Positions 52,192-63,820 are shown, counted from the first letter of the stretch. The stretch: 64,000 nt of DNA from Notospermus geniculatus (GCA_002633025.1 NMRB01001044.1:85701-149700), one strand, 5' to 3'. Numbers and translations are program-made. The notes: a model not told the origin generated them from the sequence alone.

Positions 52192-52745
52192 TGCTGTGTG
52201 TTCCGTCGCGTCGCAGGCAATCGTTGGTGCGACCTGACATCAGCAATTCGCTGATGTCCGGTGGACCTTGCGAGGGCACAGCACAGACAGCTGACGTATC
52301 TTTAGCACTGACGCACGGCGGGGCGAAAAAGCTAGTCGTCTATTAGTGGGACAGGACTAAATTTGCGTCTCATCCGCGACGATCGGCATCAGCCGCCGAT
52401 CCAAAAGATTACGAATCTCAAACGTTGACATGTGCAGTTTCCATTCCACGACGACCTGACCCGAGTTCAGATTCCCAGCGTGCAGTTGCCAACGATTCCA
52501 CGACGACCGCAGACATTTTCACTCTCGCGATTTGGTCATGATTTCTTCACTTGATGCTGTCTGTTCCGTCCCAATCAGGAAATCGCGGGTGCGACGTGAC
52601 ATCAGCATGATGTTTTCCTCGCGAGCCACCGTAGACAAAGCGATATCGTTTTAGGCATGGTTTGATATTGTGCGCGCATCCCTGTCCAAAAGATTCAAAG
52701 GCCAGGCATCTTCGCAGCGCACACCAGGAGGGTATAAAGTAGGTT
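52192..52745. other. intergenic, no gene recognised
   Basis: Several GACATCAGCA/TTCCGTCGCG words recur (52200-52260 and 52560-52615), pointing to a diverged direct repeat of about 360-bp spacing. No coding support. Confidence 0.4.
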
Positions 52746-52858
52746 CCTGTTTCATAATAAAGTGAGTTCAAGCTTATGGTACCTTTAACCAAATGGAAAA
52801 TTCATTGCAGTTTATGGCCGTACCATTAGCTTGAATGAAGTCACTTTATGAAACAGGC
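52746..52858. repeat. foldback, CCTGTTTCATAATAAAGTGA arms
   Basis: About 38-bp arms with mismatches; loop AT-rich. Confidence 0.82.
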
Positions 52859-53024
52859 CCTTGGTATCCATCATGAGCGTACATGAGTTTTTTACTTATA
52901 CTGTATAATATGACTTATCCGGCCACCACGGCCAACCTGCGAACTACGCGAATTATTGACTATACACGATGCAGGCCAAGTTATGAAAGGCCTACCCTTA
53001 CGAAAAAGTCCAATGTGTGATTTT

Positions 53025-53395
53025 GTTTTCACATATGTGAAATGACTATTCCCATATGTGAAACGGCTCTTCACATATGTAAAAACATTTACATTATGTG
53101 AATTTTATTTTCCCACATGTGATTTTCAGATTCCCATATGTCAATTTTCATTTACCACATGTGAAATTTCCATGGGATTATTTCACACGTGGGAATTTTT
53201 TTTCACATGTGGGAATTTCTTTTTTACTTACAAAATTACCACATGTGATTTTTTTACATGTGTTATTTTTATTTTCACACATGAGAATTTTAAAATTACA
53301 TTTTCACACATGGGAATTTTAAAATTACCATGCGTGATTTTTATCACACATAATACTTCTGTTTTCTCAAGAAAATCACACATGTGATTACCGGT
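53025..53395. repeat. cluster of CACATGTG-type palindromes
   Basis: Within 370 bp roughly fifteen copies of CACATATGTG, CACATGTG or near forms (CACATGTGGGAA, CACACATGGGAA, CCCATATGTGAA) occur every 15-30 bases on an AT-rich background. The array is irregular, not a clean tandem repeat. The open frames (Cys/Phe/Thr-rich) come from the repeats. Confidence 0.8.
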
Positions 53396-54050
53396 ATGGA
53401 GTTACTTTTGAAAATGAAAATAACAAGCAATATATGACAAACTTTCCTTATAAGTGTGTTGGTTAATCTACAGATAGACAGGTAAGCAGGTAGACGAGTT
53501 TGTTTTATTTACAAGGTCAAACATGAAGCTTTTACCGGCGAACAACTGGGGGGATGGCAATTATGTTATAATTTGCAAATATTTANGAACACCAGACGTT
53601 AAACTCTTTCACCGCTCAGCCCTCGCAATTTATTCCAAGCGGTACTTTTGAGTTCCCGTGTTAGCGTGGGGTTGTTGGCACTATCAATATCAGCTGTGAG
53701 ATTTAACTCTTACACCCCTCATAGTGCCAGGATTGAACACGCTCATCAATCATAGGGTAAAATCCCGGGGGTAAAATACTTATACAACAGTAATAGAAAA
53801 CATTCGCCAGTAACTTATGAAAGAAACACGGTATCCGGGGTGGTGAAATTCTTCTGCATGTCGTCCACGCCAGCCCGCTCATAGTCCGAACACTGCCTCC
53901 TGTTGCTCATTTGCAGAACTGACGGCCGCAACAAGCACTTGTATTAGCACTTGTAACTGTATTAGCGTCCAGCAGATTCTAAAAATAGCAATACGAGTCA
54001 GACGTTCGGACTAGCCCGCTCATGGATCTTTCACAGCAGACTCCAGGGGT
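53396..54050. other. intergenic; single unknown base
   Basis: One N at 53586. TTTTAC/AAACTC-type inverted words only. No gene recognised. Confidence 0.4.
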
Positions 54051-54051
54051 G

Positions 54052-54172
54052 GCCGCATAGAAAGTCCGCTAGCGCTAGCGGAGCCCATCTGCCGATAGTG
54101 CTGTACATTTTTCCGTACATTTTAACACCGATAGGCTGTCGAAGCACTAGCGGAGTTTCTATGCGGCCGGCC
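54052..54172. repeat. foldback, GGCCGCATAGAAAGTCCGCT arms
   Basis: Arms pair over about 38 bp; the left contains AGCGCTAGCG, a nested palindrome. Confidence 0.85.
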
Positions 54173-56100
54173 CAGGTCGTTCATTTCACTCGACATGTCG
54201 AGGGAATGTTTGACTCGGATTGCTAACTGCACTGCGGCTTATGCCTTAAGGTCGATCTATAGTCATTGGGTTTTCCCCCAGACAATCACATTCCAAGCGA
54301 CCCGCTGGAGTGAAACTGAATGAATCATCATGAATAATAATTGCCTCAACTCTGTTCGCCAATTTTAGGCCGCGTTAGCGCTGGAATAGATTTTACTGTT
54401 GTCAGTCAATTGTTAAACCGGTATCCAGTTCCACCGTGCAGCACGTTAGGAACTGGTGTCGGGGTCTCGAAACCGGAAGTGTGGTCGGAATTCCTACCAG
54501 GCAGGATGCGCGCGCATCAGTTAGCAGACCTGTACATCATGCCTACATCGTGTACATCTGTGTGCAGCGCTCTAACGGCAAGCTACAGGAGTCGAAATGA
54601 GATAGCAGGGTGGTTTCTTCAACGGATTATCCCCAGGATGTTTATCTAATGACACAAAACATCGCTGGGATAGGTCACTGAGTGTTTATCTCGCTGACAT
54701 TCGTTGCACTACCTCGCTGAATGTTCGAAGCGAGAAATGTTGGACGCCAGACGCCATCTTGGAAACTTGGCTTCTTTGGGGAATACCTGCCGCCGATACG
54801 TCATCAGAGAAGATTCGTATTCTGATTGGACGTATTCCGACGAATCACAGCCAGAATCAAGAGGGCGACAGTAGTCTCTTAAATCGGCAGATGTAGAGAC
54901 TACTCTGTGGTCTAGGCAATTGTAGGCCTTGGCATTCAATGGTCCGCTGATTTGTCCACGTAATATTTGGAAACGCAGTATAGTGAACGTGTGTTGCAAA
55001 TAGTAAACAAACCCACGTGGAGAATAAAGTTTCAAAATTGCGAGCAGTTTTTCTCCCACTTATATAAACATTTTTCAAACTTTGAAACTGGAAATGTGTT
55101 GTTCACCAAATGGAGCTTGTCCGTATAACAGCCGATTCTGGGATTTTTAAGTAGATGTCCGCGAAATTCACGAAACAGAGAAAATTATGTGGAGTAAAAG
55201 CTAAACTTTGTTAATTATAAGCATAATTAGCATATTTTTTAAAAATCTGCGGTTATACCGACATGCAACAGGTATGGCTGCGTCTTTTCCAACAGAGTTT
55301 GCTTCGATGCGACATAGCATGTTGACGGAAAATTGCTCAAGGAATTTTTTTCGGCCTTTCCAACAAAGTCATTTTTCTGGGCAATCCGGAAATAGGATCC
55401 AGTTATTTAGGGTGAAAGTTCACTTAGATGCTTCATACGTAACGTACCGTACCAGAAATGTTTTTGTAATCATTGTTATCAATGAATTATCACGAGTTTA
55501 AGTTGGGCAGTTCGGCGTCACGCAATGGGTATAGATCGACCATAACTAGCTATATCACTGGGCAGTGTTACGTAATTACGTAATAATCTCAAGGCCACCC
55601 TATTACGTCATCATTTAAAAAGTGTGGTATCCGGGTGCACATACTACTTCGCCTGCTTTTATGAATATCAGCCATTATGGCAAACGTTGGCGATTAATCG
55701 TTGTTGGCCTAACGCGATGACAGGTCGTCTCAAGAGTTTTACAGCGATGTTGTACTAACTCTGTTTTACTTTGTTTAGCCAACGTTCTCTTTGAAGTTGG
55801 CGATTCATTAATTGATACAAGACAGCCCTCAACAGCGTATACAGCAACAACATTTTCCCCACATTTTCCCAAACAATAACAGCATTCCTAAGCAGGACGA
55901 TCTTTTGATCCACAAGCCAACAAATTAGAAACATTTTAACAAGATCTGTAAACAGGTTTAAAAATTCTTTGATAAACATTTGTCCAAGTGGTGACGTACG
56001 TACATGTAACTCTAGATGTTGAGAAAATGTTGCCAGATACAGACCTTTACAGGCACACGTAAGACGTACGCTTCAGTACCGACTAACGCGACAGATTCCC
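54173..56100. other. upstream region of the orphan frames
   Basis: Open frames at 54341, 54709 (-) and 55208 show no domain. Nothing here could be tied to the orphan frames by splice phase. No clear element ends. Confidence 0.35.
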
Positions 56101-57078
56101 ATGATTCCTCCAATAAACAAGAAGAAACGGATGATGGTTGTCTGTGACAGGACTCTCCCTGCTATCACAATGATATATCATGAATATCCAGTGCCCTTAA
56201 GTAGGATCATTCGGTATTCCAAGGGTCCGAAGTCGTATCATTTAACCCACAATTATACAGCCTATTTTAGACAATATTTTAACATGAATTGGAAATTAGT
56301 ATCTAAATACATCCAGTTTAATCGAATGGCCGGAAAATCAGAGAGAAACGTGTTGAAATCACTGTTGCTGTTTGACATTACAGCAGGTAGGTTTGTTGGC
56401 AAGGTACGCGCACCGAAGAAAGAACAATGCAAGGTTGATGACCGCAACCGCAATACTCTACACACGCGTGATATGTACCGCTTCGTTTTTGCCTGTCTAG
56501 TTTCGGAAAAAAATCATATTGTTTCTACTATCTACCTCTCCCGTAAGAAGTATTACAATAAGCAGTTTGAGATTTCACTGATACACCATGACACTGCACA
56601 TGTACGTGTGAATTTCAAATCAGCGTACATGTGTTCGTCCATATTGCACGCTTTCATCGGCGACTTCAAATACATCGTCCTCGTACAAACCCTAAAGTTT
56701 AGAGTTTCGCAGTTGACGATTTTTTGCGATATCCGCATTGGATTGCGTAATCAAAAAAGCGAAATCCTGACAACAACTGGCGAATTCACATTCACCGTAA
56801 TAAATTATCATTCTGGGTTGTTTTTGGGCCAGTACATTTATACCCACCGATGGTTCCTGTGGACAATACTCTGCAGTCCGAAACAGGGACTAAAGTTGGA
56901 GATAAAACGTCTTGGAATCAGGCGAGATTTTCTAGAACCGCGATGGTCAAAAACAAGAAGTACACACGATGACATGCTTCACATTGACGATTACAAGAAT
57001 ATCTTGCACGTGCACCCAAACGATAAATTGATGTACAACAGAGTGTACGAGTACAGTGACGGAAAGTTGCTAAAATAA
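56101..57078 (+). CDS. unknown protein, orphan frame 1 (325 aa)
   Basis: One uninterrupted frame from ATG 56101 to TAA 57076 with no intron needed. No family is recognised. It is basic (start MIPPINKKKRMM), without signal peptide, transmembrane segment, zinc motif or coiled coil that I can see. Short hydrophobic strands alternate with turns, and some follow a pattern LLLFDITAGRFVGKVRAP or VYEYSDGKLLK, like blades of a beta-propeller (inference). The frame at 57543-58496 has similar length, orientation and motif style, for example NVTKGGGFSGRFVVPSTDRC against DITAGRFVGKVRAPKKEQC. Likely tandem paralogues of a lineage-specific family. Being intronless, they could also be retrocopies or transposon-derived. 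Confidence 0.55.
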   Translation: MIPPINKKKRMMVVCDRTLPAITMIYHEYPVPLSRIIRYSKGPKSYHLTHNYTAYFRQYFNMNWKLVSKYIQFNRMAGKSERNVLKSLLLFDITAGRFVGKVRAPKKEQCKVDDRNRNTLHTRDMYRFVFACLVSEKNHIVSTIYLSRKKYYNKQFEISLIHHDTAHVRVNFKSAYMCSSILHAFIGDFKYIVLVQTLKFRVSQLTIFCDIRIGLRNQKSEILTTTGEFTFTVINYHSGLFLGQYIYTHRWFLWTILCSPKQGLKLEIKRLGIRRDFLEPRWSKTRSTHDDMLHIDDYKNILHVHPNDKLMYNRVYEYSDGKLLK

Positions 57079-57542
57079 ATAGGAAAACAACAACTTACTT
57101 AAAATCTATCTAAAAGACCTATTCTTTGTTCAATATCGTTAATGCCTCAGATTATAACCTCTTGCTCCGTTATTAGGCCACTCAATTTATCATATCATAA
57201 TTTTCACGAAATTCACTTCAGTGCACATTACGCTACACGATGCATTGTAGATTTCAAAATGGCCGCTAATCGGCTGGACATCACGGTACTGCGACTTCTT
57301 CATGAGGCGTGTTTTGGAAAAAAAACGAAGGAATAATGCAAGTTCCGACGACCGAAGTGCAAGCATAGATCAGAATCATGCTAGCTCCAAATATTATGTG
57401 GATGGTAGGGTGACGTCATGAGACATGTTTTGCAGAATGGTTTTTGAACTGAGGCCCACGGAAGATTTTCCGTTCCTATGTAACTATGATCGTTGAATTC
57501 TAGGTTAGAAGGATCATACGGTACAAACAGAAAAGGGTTCCA
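57079..57542. other. spacer between the orphan frames
   Basis: 465 bp with no repeat ends. Frame 57142-57336 (+) has no domain. Confidence 0.4.
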
Positions 57543-58496
57543 GTGAAGGTGATCCCACCTTTGGTTATCGGTAAAAGCGACGTTTGGTTCTTTGACACTT
57601 CGGGAGGGAAAATAGTGTTCCATATATCTCCTGGTTTAAGAAAAATGCCAATAATTACTGTACTAGTTTACAGCTTACATGATGGCACATTTTCTCTAAC
57701 GTACAACACATCGATGGCAGAGAGAATGGATGTCGCCAGTTGGAATGCCGAGTCTCTTTACAAGTTATGTATTTTGTATAATTTGAAAAATCCCCGGATG
57801 CATATGCTTTATAATGTCACCAAAGGTGGTGGTTTCAGCGGCCGATTTGTTGTCCCGTCCACTGATCGTTGCTTCCGAAAAAGTTCATTGCGTTTTGATC
57901 ATAATTCAGACGTAGTTCTTGTATTTTGCCGGAGACGAAAGTACCAGGAAGCCTTGTTATATGACAGCAGCGAACACATAGTAGGTGGTAGCATTCATGT
58001 TAGACTTGAAAATGGTACACGACTTAATATTGCAAGTCTTACGACATGTTTATATCATAGCAAGGAGTTGTACTATCTGCAAGATGTCAAGGGCCCATTC
58101 AGTATAGTTATTTTAAGACGAAGACACCACATGCCGTCAAAGCACGTGATCAGAAGTCTGCAATATCTCAAACGTCACACTCAGAAACCCTCACTATTTT
58201 ATAATGAGTATTTTAAGGTAGTGTTTCTTCTCGGTTTACCCGGTCCCCGTGCAATTAGTTTCCAAAAAAACACCCACGCCTTCGATGATGTTTCTGTTTC
58301 TGTTTCTGTTTCCTCTAAGATGACCTTTATGGAAAGCCTAGTTGATTTCACGCCGCGCAATTGGGTGCACGAACATGAACTTTTTTCTTTCAACTCGTTC
58401 GATGGGTCTCTCTTGTACTTCATTCGTTTTCTATCACACAGTAAGAAACCTGTTTCATTCGTTCATGTGTACACCACTAACGATATGCGGCATTGA
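57543..58496 (+). CDS. unknown protein, orphan frame 2 (about 317 aa)
   Basis: The frame is open from the stop at 57501 to TGA at 58494. The first ATG is at 57645, which would give 283 residues; alternatively an AG at 57542-57543 acts as acceptor from an unseen exon. No family recognised. Repeated motifs resemble propeller strands: WFFDTSGGKIVFHISPG, MLYNVTKGGGFSGRFVVP, ALLYDSSEHIVGGSIHVR. A hexamer run GTTTCTGTTTCTGTTTCTG at 58289-58312 makes SVSVSVS. The strand pattern and size match orphan frame 1, 465 bp upstream on the same strand. Not a shadow of another gene: no competing long frame is present. Confidence 0.55.
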   Translation: MKVIPPLVIGKSDVWFFDTSGGKIVFHISPGLRKMPIITVLVYSLHDGTFSLTYNTSMAERMDVASWNAESLYKLCILYNLKNPRMHMLYNVTKGGGFSGRFVVPSTDRCFRKSSLRFDHNSDVVLVFCRRRKYQEALLYDSSEHIVGGSIHVRLENGTRLNIASLTTCLYHSKELYYLQDVKGPFSIVILRRRHHMPSKHVIRSLQYLKRHTQKPSLFYNEYFKVVFLLGLPGPRAISFQKNTHAFDDVSVSVSVSSKMTFMESLVDFTPRNWVHEHELFSFNSFDGSLLYFIRFLSHSKKPVSFVHVYTTNDMRH

Positions 58497-59138
58497 AGGC
58501 TGTTTGTGCCCCTCTGGTAGGCTGTTTGCCCACGAGAAGACTAAAGGCGCTGCTCCACCTCAGAGTGTTCGCGCGCAAGTTGGCTCCCAATGAGCAATTC
58601 ACACCTGTTTCAGCCTTTTGAATCCTTCCATCAAAATGATTTTATTACCTTAACTTATTAATGATGAAATGACCTGTCTATTGCACGTGTTTATTAGGTG
58701 TTATCGTAGTTATGATGCAATGGCAACGTTACACCATTCCCAGCTCATTTGCATTTCAAATGGCAAACTTTGTGCACAAAGGGAATGCATATTGATTTCT
58801 TTATATTTCTGAATGCATCAAAATTAGAAATACCGAAAATAGGCAAAGATATTTGAGCAGCACATGCCCTTGACAATATATCCGTGCACACTGCCCTTTC
58901 GTTTTATTTGCGAAATAACCAAGAATAATGAAGCTGTTCTTGATAAAAGTTAATTTTTTTAAAATTCATATTTCACCATGTTGGAATCTATGGAGGAGAA
59001 AAGGAACGAATGGGCATAATGGCTGAAGAAGCAATTTACAATATCGGCATACAGAGTGCATCATCATGCTTATGGATTTTCTAATACTTGATCGTCCTAA
59101 ATTTGGTAAGGAATTTTAAGACCTGTGCCTACTTCTTA
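58497..59138. other. intergenic, no gene recognised
   Basis: AT-rich; no element ends or coding support. Confidence 0.4.
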
Positions 59139-59140
59139 TA

Positions 59141-59691
59141 CAGGGTGGTCCAAAAAAAAACGGACAAGCCTACTTCCACCACCCACAGTCCCAAACCACT
59201 TTTATGAATGGATAGAGAATCTTTCTAGAAGAAAAATAAACCAAGATACCTCGATTCGGTCCAGTAGTTTTACCTCCAGAGCCATTTTTGTGAAGCAAAG
59301 TCAGTGGTCCTTGATAACTAACTTACTGATGAACCGCGATTTCAGCATGATTGATAAAGGGGATTAGTTGTTATGCAACAATGCTCAAATTTGATTTTCA
59401 TGTTGTACATGTACCTGTACTCTTGTTTTTTATTTGACCTTTCCACAGGATAATCCTTTTGTCAGTTACAAGGCTACGCTGTTGTGTATGCTCTTGATTG
59501 TTCTGTATGGAAAAATTCACCAAGGGCCTCGACCTCGCTTTACGAAATAGGGTCTGTAGCTCGAACCACTGGACCGAATCGGGATGTCTTGGTGTCTTCT
59601 TTCTTCTAGAAAGATTCTCCATCTAATGCCATCAGCAGTTTTGGGCTCTGGGTAGTGGAAGTATGCTTGTACGTTTTTTTTGACCACCCTG
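59141..59691. mobile_element. mariner-type long-TIR MITE, copy 2 (inverse)
   Basis: CAGGGTGGTCCAAAAAAAAA at the left, GACCACCCTG at the right, TA on both sides (59139, 59692). The minus strand carries the frame MENLSRRKKTPRHPDSVQWF, about 80 per cent identical by eye to the plus-strand frame of copy 1. Confidence 0.88.
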
Positions 59692-59693
59692 TA

Positions 59694-60437
59694 TAAGCCT
59701 CGCCAAGGGACACGGCATTATTACTGAAATTGACAACAGAATGGTCAGTCATTTTGACGGAGGCTCTAACAGGTGTGAATTAACCACTGTTGGTTTCTTA
59801 CGGATTATGCTGACACCAATGGCACAAACGATTGTCCTGGTTGAATTGTCCATTGCCAACTTGCGCGAGAAAACTTTCACGTGGAGCAGCACACTTGACA
59901 CTAGATGGCGTTATCTTCTATAACACCACTAGCGCAGGTGCTAGGTTTCCATCTTGAAAGTAGTGCAGATTACTACATTTTGGTAAAGGTTTTAAACCAT
60001 CGTGAACAGGCCAGCCGTGTCACCGCCAACCCAGTGGCATCTACGCTAGATGATAGATGATGTTGAAAAGTGGTGCTGTTGGGTTCAAGGCGAATATTTT
60101 CAGACTAAAGGTCTTCGTGTTGATAACAAGTGGTATTAGAAATGACCTGAATACTAATTAGAAAGAATTGTGCGATTAGGCCGACCGAACTATTTCTACA
60201 TGCGCGCCGGCAAAATCCAAAATGGCGGCCTTCCACCTACGCTAGTGGTGAAATGTGGCACGATATTTCGCCGCTAGTGTCAAGTGTGGTGGAGCAGCAC
60301 CTTAAGGCGTTAAGTGTCATACCGTTCGTCGGAGGAGCTGGTGGATGGGCGTCGGTGAATTTTGTCCCGGCGATGTTTCGTTTACCGTACCGTGGGGATG
60401 GCTCAGAAATATAATCTGCTGACTGACATGCTGGTCG
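59694..60437. other. intergenic with eroded inverted repeat
   Basis: GAGCAGCACACTTGACACTA (59886) and CTAGTGTCAAGTGTGGTGGA (60274) form an inverted pair about 390 bp apart, with CACTAGCG/CGCTAGTG in between, so an eroded TIR element of roughly 430 bp is likely. No gene. Confidence 0.5.
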
Positions 60438-60446
60438 AAAATGAGT

Positions 60447-61041
60447 CATCCTCCCACAGCAGGGCTTTGGTCTCGTTCCTCTTCATACACTCCACACAAA
60501 GCCCTGCTGAAATTGGGCCTCCCAGGCAAGCATGAGGCGGTCAGAAAACCATTGCCCAATCAGAATGCAGCATTTTTAGGGTGTGAATACTAACTAATTA
60601 TGACTCATGAAGATGGGGGTTTGGCTTAGTGGTTTAAGGCGTGCTGCCCCTCAGTGCTGGCGATTGACGCCTTATGCGAGGGTCCGTGGGTTCGATTCTG
60701 GAAGGAAGCAATGTCTTTCACCTTAGGAACTCGGTTTCTATTTCATATTCATATAATTATGACTCATAATAACAATCAAAAATAATAAGATTCTTTCGTA
60801 TACCTAGGAAGAACCTCTGTGATAAAATTCAGTAAATTTTGAAAAGACGTACGCGATTTGTAAAGCACAAAACTTTAAGGTCAAACGGAAATTCGTAATT
60901 CTCCAAGTTATCCTGCCAATACAGGGAGTGCAACTGGAGTATGGAAGAGCTGCACCAGATTCATTGGATGTCCTATTTCAGCAGGGGTTTGTGTGAGTGG
61001 ATGAAGAGGAGCGAGGTAACAACCCCTGCTGTGGGAGGATG
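60447..61041. mobile_element. hAT-like non-autonomous element, copy 2
   Basis: Ends CATCCTCCCACAGCAGGG and complement, about 80-bp arms, flanked by AAAATGAGT at 60438-60446 and 61042-61050. The TIR interior (CTCGCTCCTCTTCATCCACT) parallels copy 1 at 4993 (CTCGCTCCCTTCGTCACCGC). A SINE is inserted inside. Confidence 0.85.
60609..60757 (+). mobile_element. tRNA-derived SINE, plus copy
   Basis: A box TGGCTTAGTGGTTTAAGG at 60622, B box GGTTCGATTCT at 60689, long variable arm, tail TTTCACCTTAGGAACTCGGT. Same family as 37643-37847. TAATTATGACTCAT near 60596 and 60756 could be its target duplication. Confidence 0.83.
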
Positions 61042-61050
61042 AAAATGAGT

Positions 61051-61560
61051 TTATCATCAAGTAATTCCGAGGAGGAAAGTTTGATGAATCTGGTACCCGG
61101 TACATGGTTGCATCCGCGAAGATTTCCTTTACATATTTTATAAGTTCTGAAAGGATCGATTGTTATAGTATGGCAAGCCAATGCGTAAAAAATGTCGGGA
61201 CACAAAACCTTGTGTGGAATAACAAAAACATGTCAGAAATCTATAAAATCATGCCAGGATTTGAAAACCCATTCATGAGTTACACAAAAATATGTCAGGA
61301 TTTTAGAAAAACATATCGGGGCTTCTGGGCCCGTATGCATAAAGGTGGGAAAAGGGAGGTATAGCTTGTTCCAGGTATAACTTCACGGTTGTACCACCGT
61401 CGGTATGCATAACGGTGGTTTAAGCAAAACTGCTGCCCTACAATGGAAGACTGCAGTATCTACATACTGCAGTCTTCCCTTGTACAGCCTCTGCAGCCTT
61501 TCCTATTGAATGAAGTGGACAATGTAGGTGTGTAATAACATTAAGAAAATGGTGCCCGCC
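61051..61560. other. intergenic; small hairpin
   Basis: GAAGACTGCAGTA/TACTGCAGTCTTC pair at 61447-61480. Otherwise no gene or element recognised. Confidence 0.45.
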
Positions 61561-61561
61561 A

Positions 61562-61672
61562 TGGAGGGGGACAGACGGAAATGTCACCCCGAGAAAACAT
61601 TGTTGCCCGAGGCCGCTTCGGCCGAGGTCAATGTTTTTCGAGGGGTGACATTTCGGTCTGTCCCCCGACATG
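61562..61672. repeat. foldback, GGGGGACAGACGGAAATGTC arms
   Basis: Arms of about 45 bp around GGCCGCTTCGGCC. Confidence 0.88.
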
Positions 61673-63285
61673 TAAAGGTTAGCTACAGTAGCTACATCGA
61701 CCATTCCGGACGGCAATCGCACCGTTTCTATCGGACATGCCGCCTAGCTTTAGTCTACATGGGGCGAGGTTGATAAGCGGTAATTCACCAACATTGTCAA
61801 TGAAGGCTTGTTGTACTTGACTCGATGACTCGATGGCGCGATGACTCGAAGGCGCGAAGAAGGCCAATTAAATTTCCTGCATAATTGGTGAATGCCTTAT
61901 TTTAATTCGAGTTCCGTATTTCAGAACACTGGGTTACTATGCAACATTTTTAGGAAGGTGAGGAACATGCAGTAGGATCATTGCTCAAAAGGGCTGAAAA
62001 TTAACGCTATACCTCCTCCGGGGTTTGGAATAGGGAGACAAGACCAATCCCTACAACTTTTCAAAAGGGACCCATAGTAAATTCTCAAGGACTTAGGAGC
62101 TGTAGGCCTAGTTCGAAGCTATCCTTCGGCTTCATTTCATGATTTACGTTGAATAAACCTTAATTCACCTATTGGTAGCTGGCGTCACTACGACGGTCCA
62201 CTTCCGCCGTTGATCCATTCCACTTCTTAGAAATAACGAGCTGAATTTCATTGAATAATTTTGGCGGTCATCGAGTCAAGTACAACAAGCCGTCAATGAA
62301 GGTCTCCCTTAATGCGGGTATATTTAGGTTTTTCCAGTTGTGGTGGGCACGTGGCTCCCCTTCTGGCCTAGGCCTTGTTTTTCCCTCCCCCCCCCCCTTT
62401 GTTCTATTCCTCCTCGCCCTATTCTTCTCATTGCTCAGTGATTTGCATTATCCATTCTGGTTTTTTCCTTCTTGTACAAATCTGGAAGTTGACTTCCTTT
62501 ATATTCTCTTACTTTGTGTTGACTTTTGTGCATCTTTTCTCTTTGTGCTTGTTATGTATTACACATGTCATATTTATTAAACCCTTTTCTTTCAGCTAAA
62601 TCTGATCAGTTTCTCCTTAATTACATCCACTCTCTTAATTAGCTCCCATGTTTTGTGAAATTAGAAATGCAGTGCAAGTTTCACCGGTGATTCTGGACAA
62701 TCAGAGATAAAGACAACATTTTCGTGGGTCGTTGTCTCTAGCTATATTCATTATGTTGCGTTTTATGTTATTTGATTAGTTGGAAAGGGTGGTGGCTTGG
62801 AGTTTGATTGTCCCGAAGCTCAGGTGATGTAATGTCTCGTTAAGACAATGGGGCTTGTGTAATTAGCGTGTGTGTGCAGTGTACAGTGAGCCATGCTTGT
62901 ATAGACACTGATGGCCATGCCCTTCTGGCTGTCAACCTCACGGATATTGAACTTTTTGGATGGGTCCCACTTGTGGTACTTCACTCAGTTGCCTCTATAC
63001 ATGCCCCTTAAGTTACCAATTAGTCATTCATGGTATTGCCACACCCAAAGGAATGAGTTGAAGAATGGCAGCCCTACATGTACATGTAGATGAAGGGTTA
63101 ATCACGCTATGACAGCGCCTGAACTTTTCAAGTGATGAAAAGGACGGCGGTCATTTTTGTCAGCTACGATTTCGACATAGTATCAGTCTAGCCCAGGTGT
63201 TACCACTGGCTCTGTATGGTTTGGGCAGGACACCAGTCTTATCACGTCGTTCCTGATTCCACTGCCAGTGGAGGGATACTGAGGC
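61673..63285. other. intergenic, no gene recognised
   Basis: Short tandem ACTCGATG/GGCGCGA words at 61820-61860; C-run at 62387-62397; a hydrophobic frame at 62251-62580 is low complexity. 63120-63285 may be the eroded left part of the LINE that follows. Confidence 0.4.
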
Positions 63286-63820
63286 TTGCCTTGTGCCTAC
63301 AGTGCAGGCCACCATAAGTGCCATCAGGACATTAGTTTTGTCAAGGCTAGACTATTCAAATGGTGTACAACATGTCCGAGGCAAACATCAGCAAATTACA
63401 ACTGGTGCAGAATTCGGTACAAAGTGAACCTCATGGTATACAAGTGTCTCCACGATAGGTGCCAGTATACCTATCTGATTGCATTGTGGCTTACTCCCCA
63501 GGTCGTGTCCTCAGGTCCAAAAGCTTTGTGCAAGGAAGCTCGCACCCATAGAGTGATAGGCTCCTCTGCCTTCTCTGTGGCTGGGCCCAAGTTGTGGAAC
63601 CAAATGCCAAATGAACTCTGTGCCCTTCAAAGATTAGATGATTTTTAAAAAGCACTCAAAACATTTATTTTTATGTTTTTTATTGAATTGTTTTAAATTA
63701 ATGTTCAACATTGTATTTTATTTTTCACATCTTATCTCTACATGTTCATTTTAAAGCGCTTAGAAGTTTTAATTAACGTTAAGCGCTATACAAATGATTT
63801 TAATAACAATAATAATAATA
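63286..63820 (+). pseudogene. LINE (CR1/L2-like) RT C-terminus and 3' end
   Basis: Frame pieces LVLSRLDYSNG (63334 region, other frame), VNLMVYKCLHDR, then VIGSSAFSVAGPKLWNQMPN ELC and a stop near 63646 are the standard C-terminal end of non-LTR reverse transcriptases of the CR1/L2/Jockey type. At least one frameshift lies near 63370. The 3' UTR ends AAGCGCTATACAAATGATTT followed by an (AAT)n tail at 63805-63826, the usual LINE 3' junction. Confidence 0.82.

Noticed and set aside
52190-52620. Nuclear-receptor or promoter regulatory region
   Set aside because: Only scattered short words; nothing ties them to a gene.
62251-62580. Hydrophobic 109-codon frame that looks like membrane segments
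   Set aside because: Derived from a T/C-rich low-complexity stretch with a C-run; no start context or partner exons.
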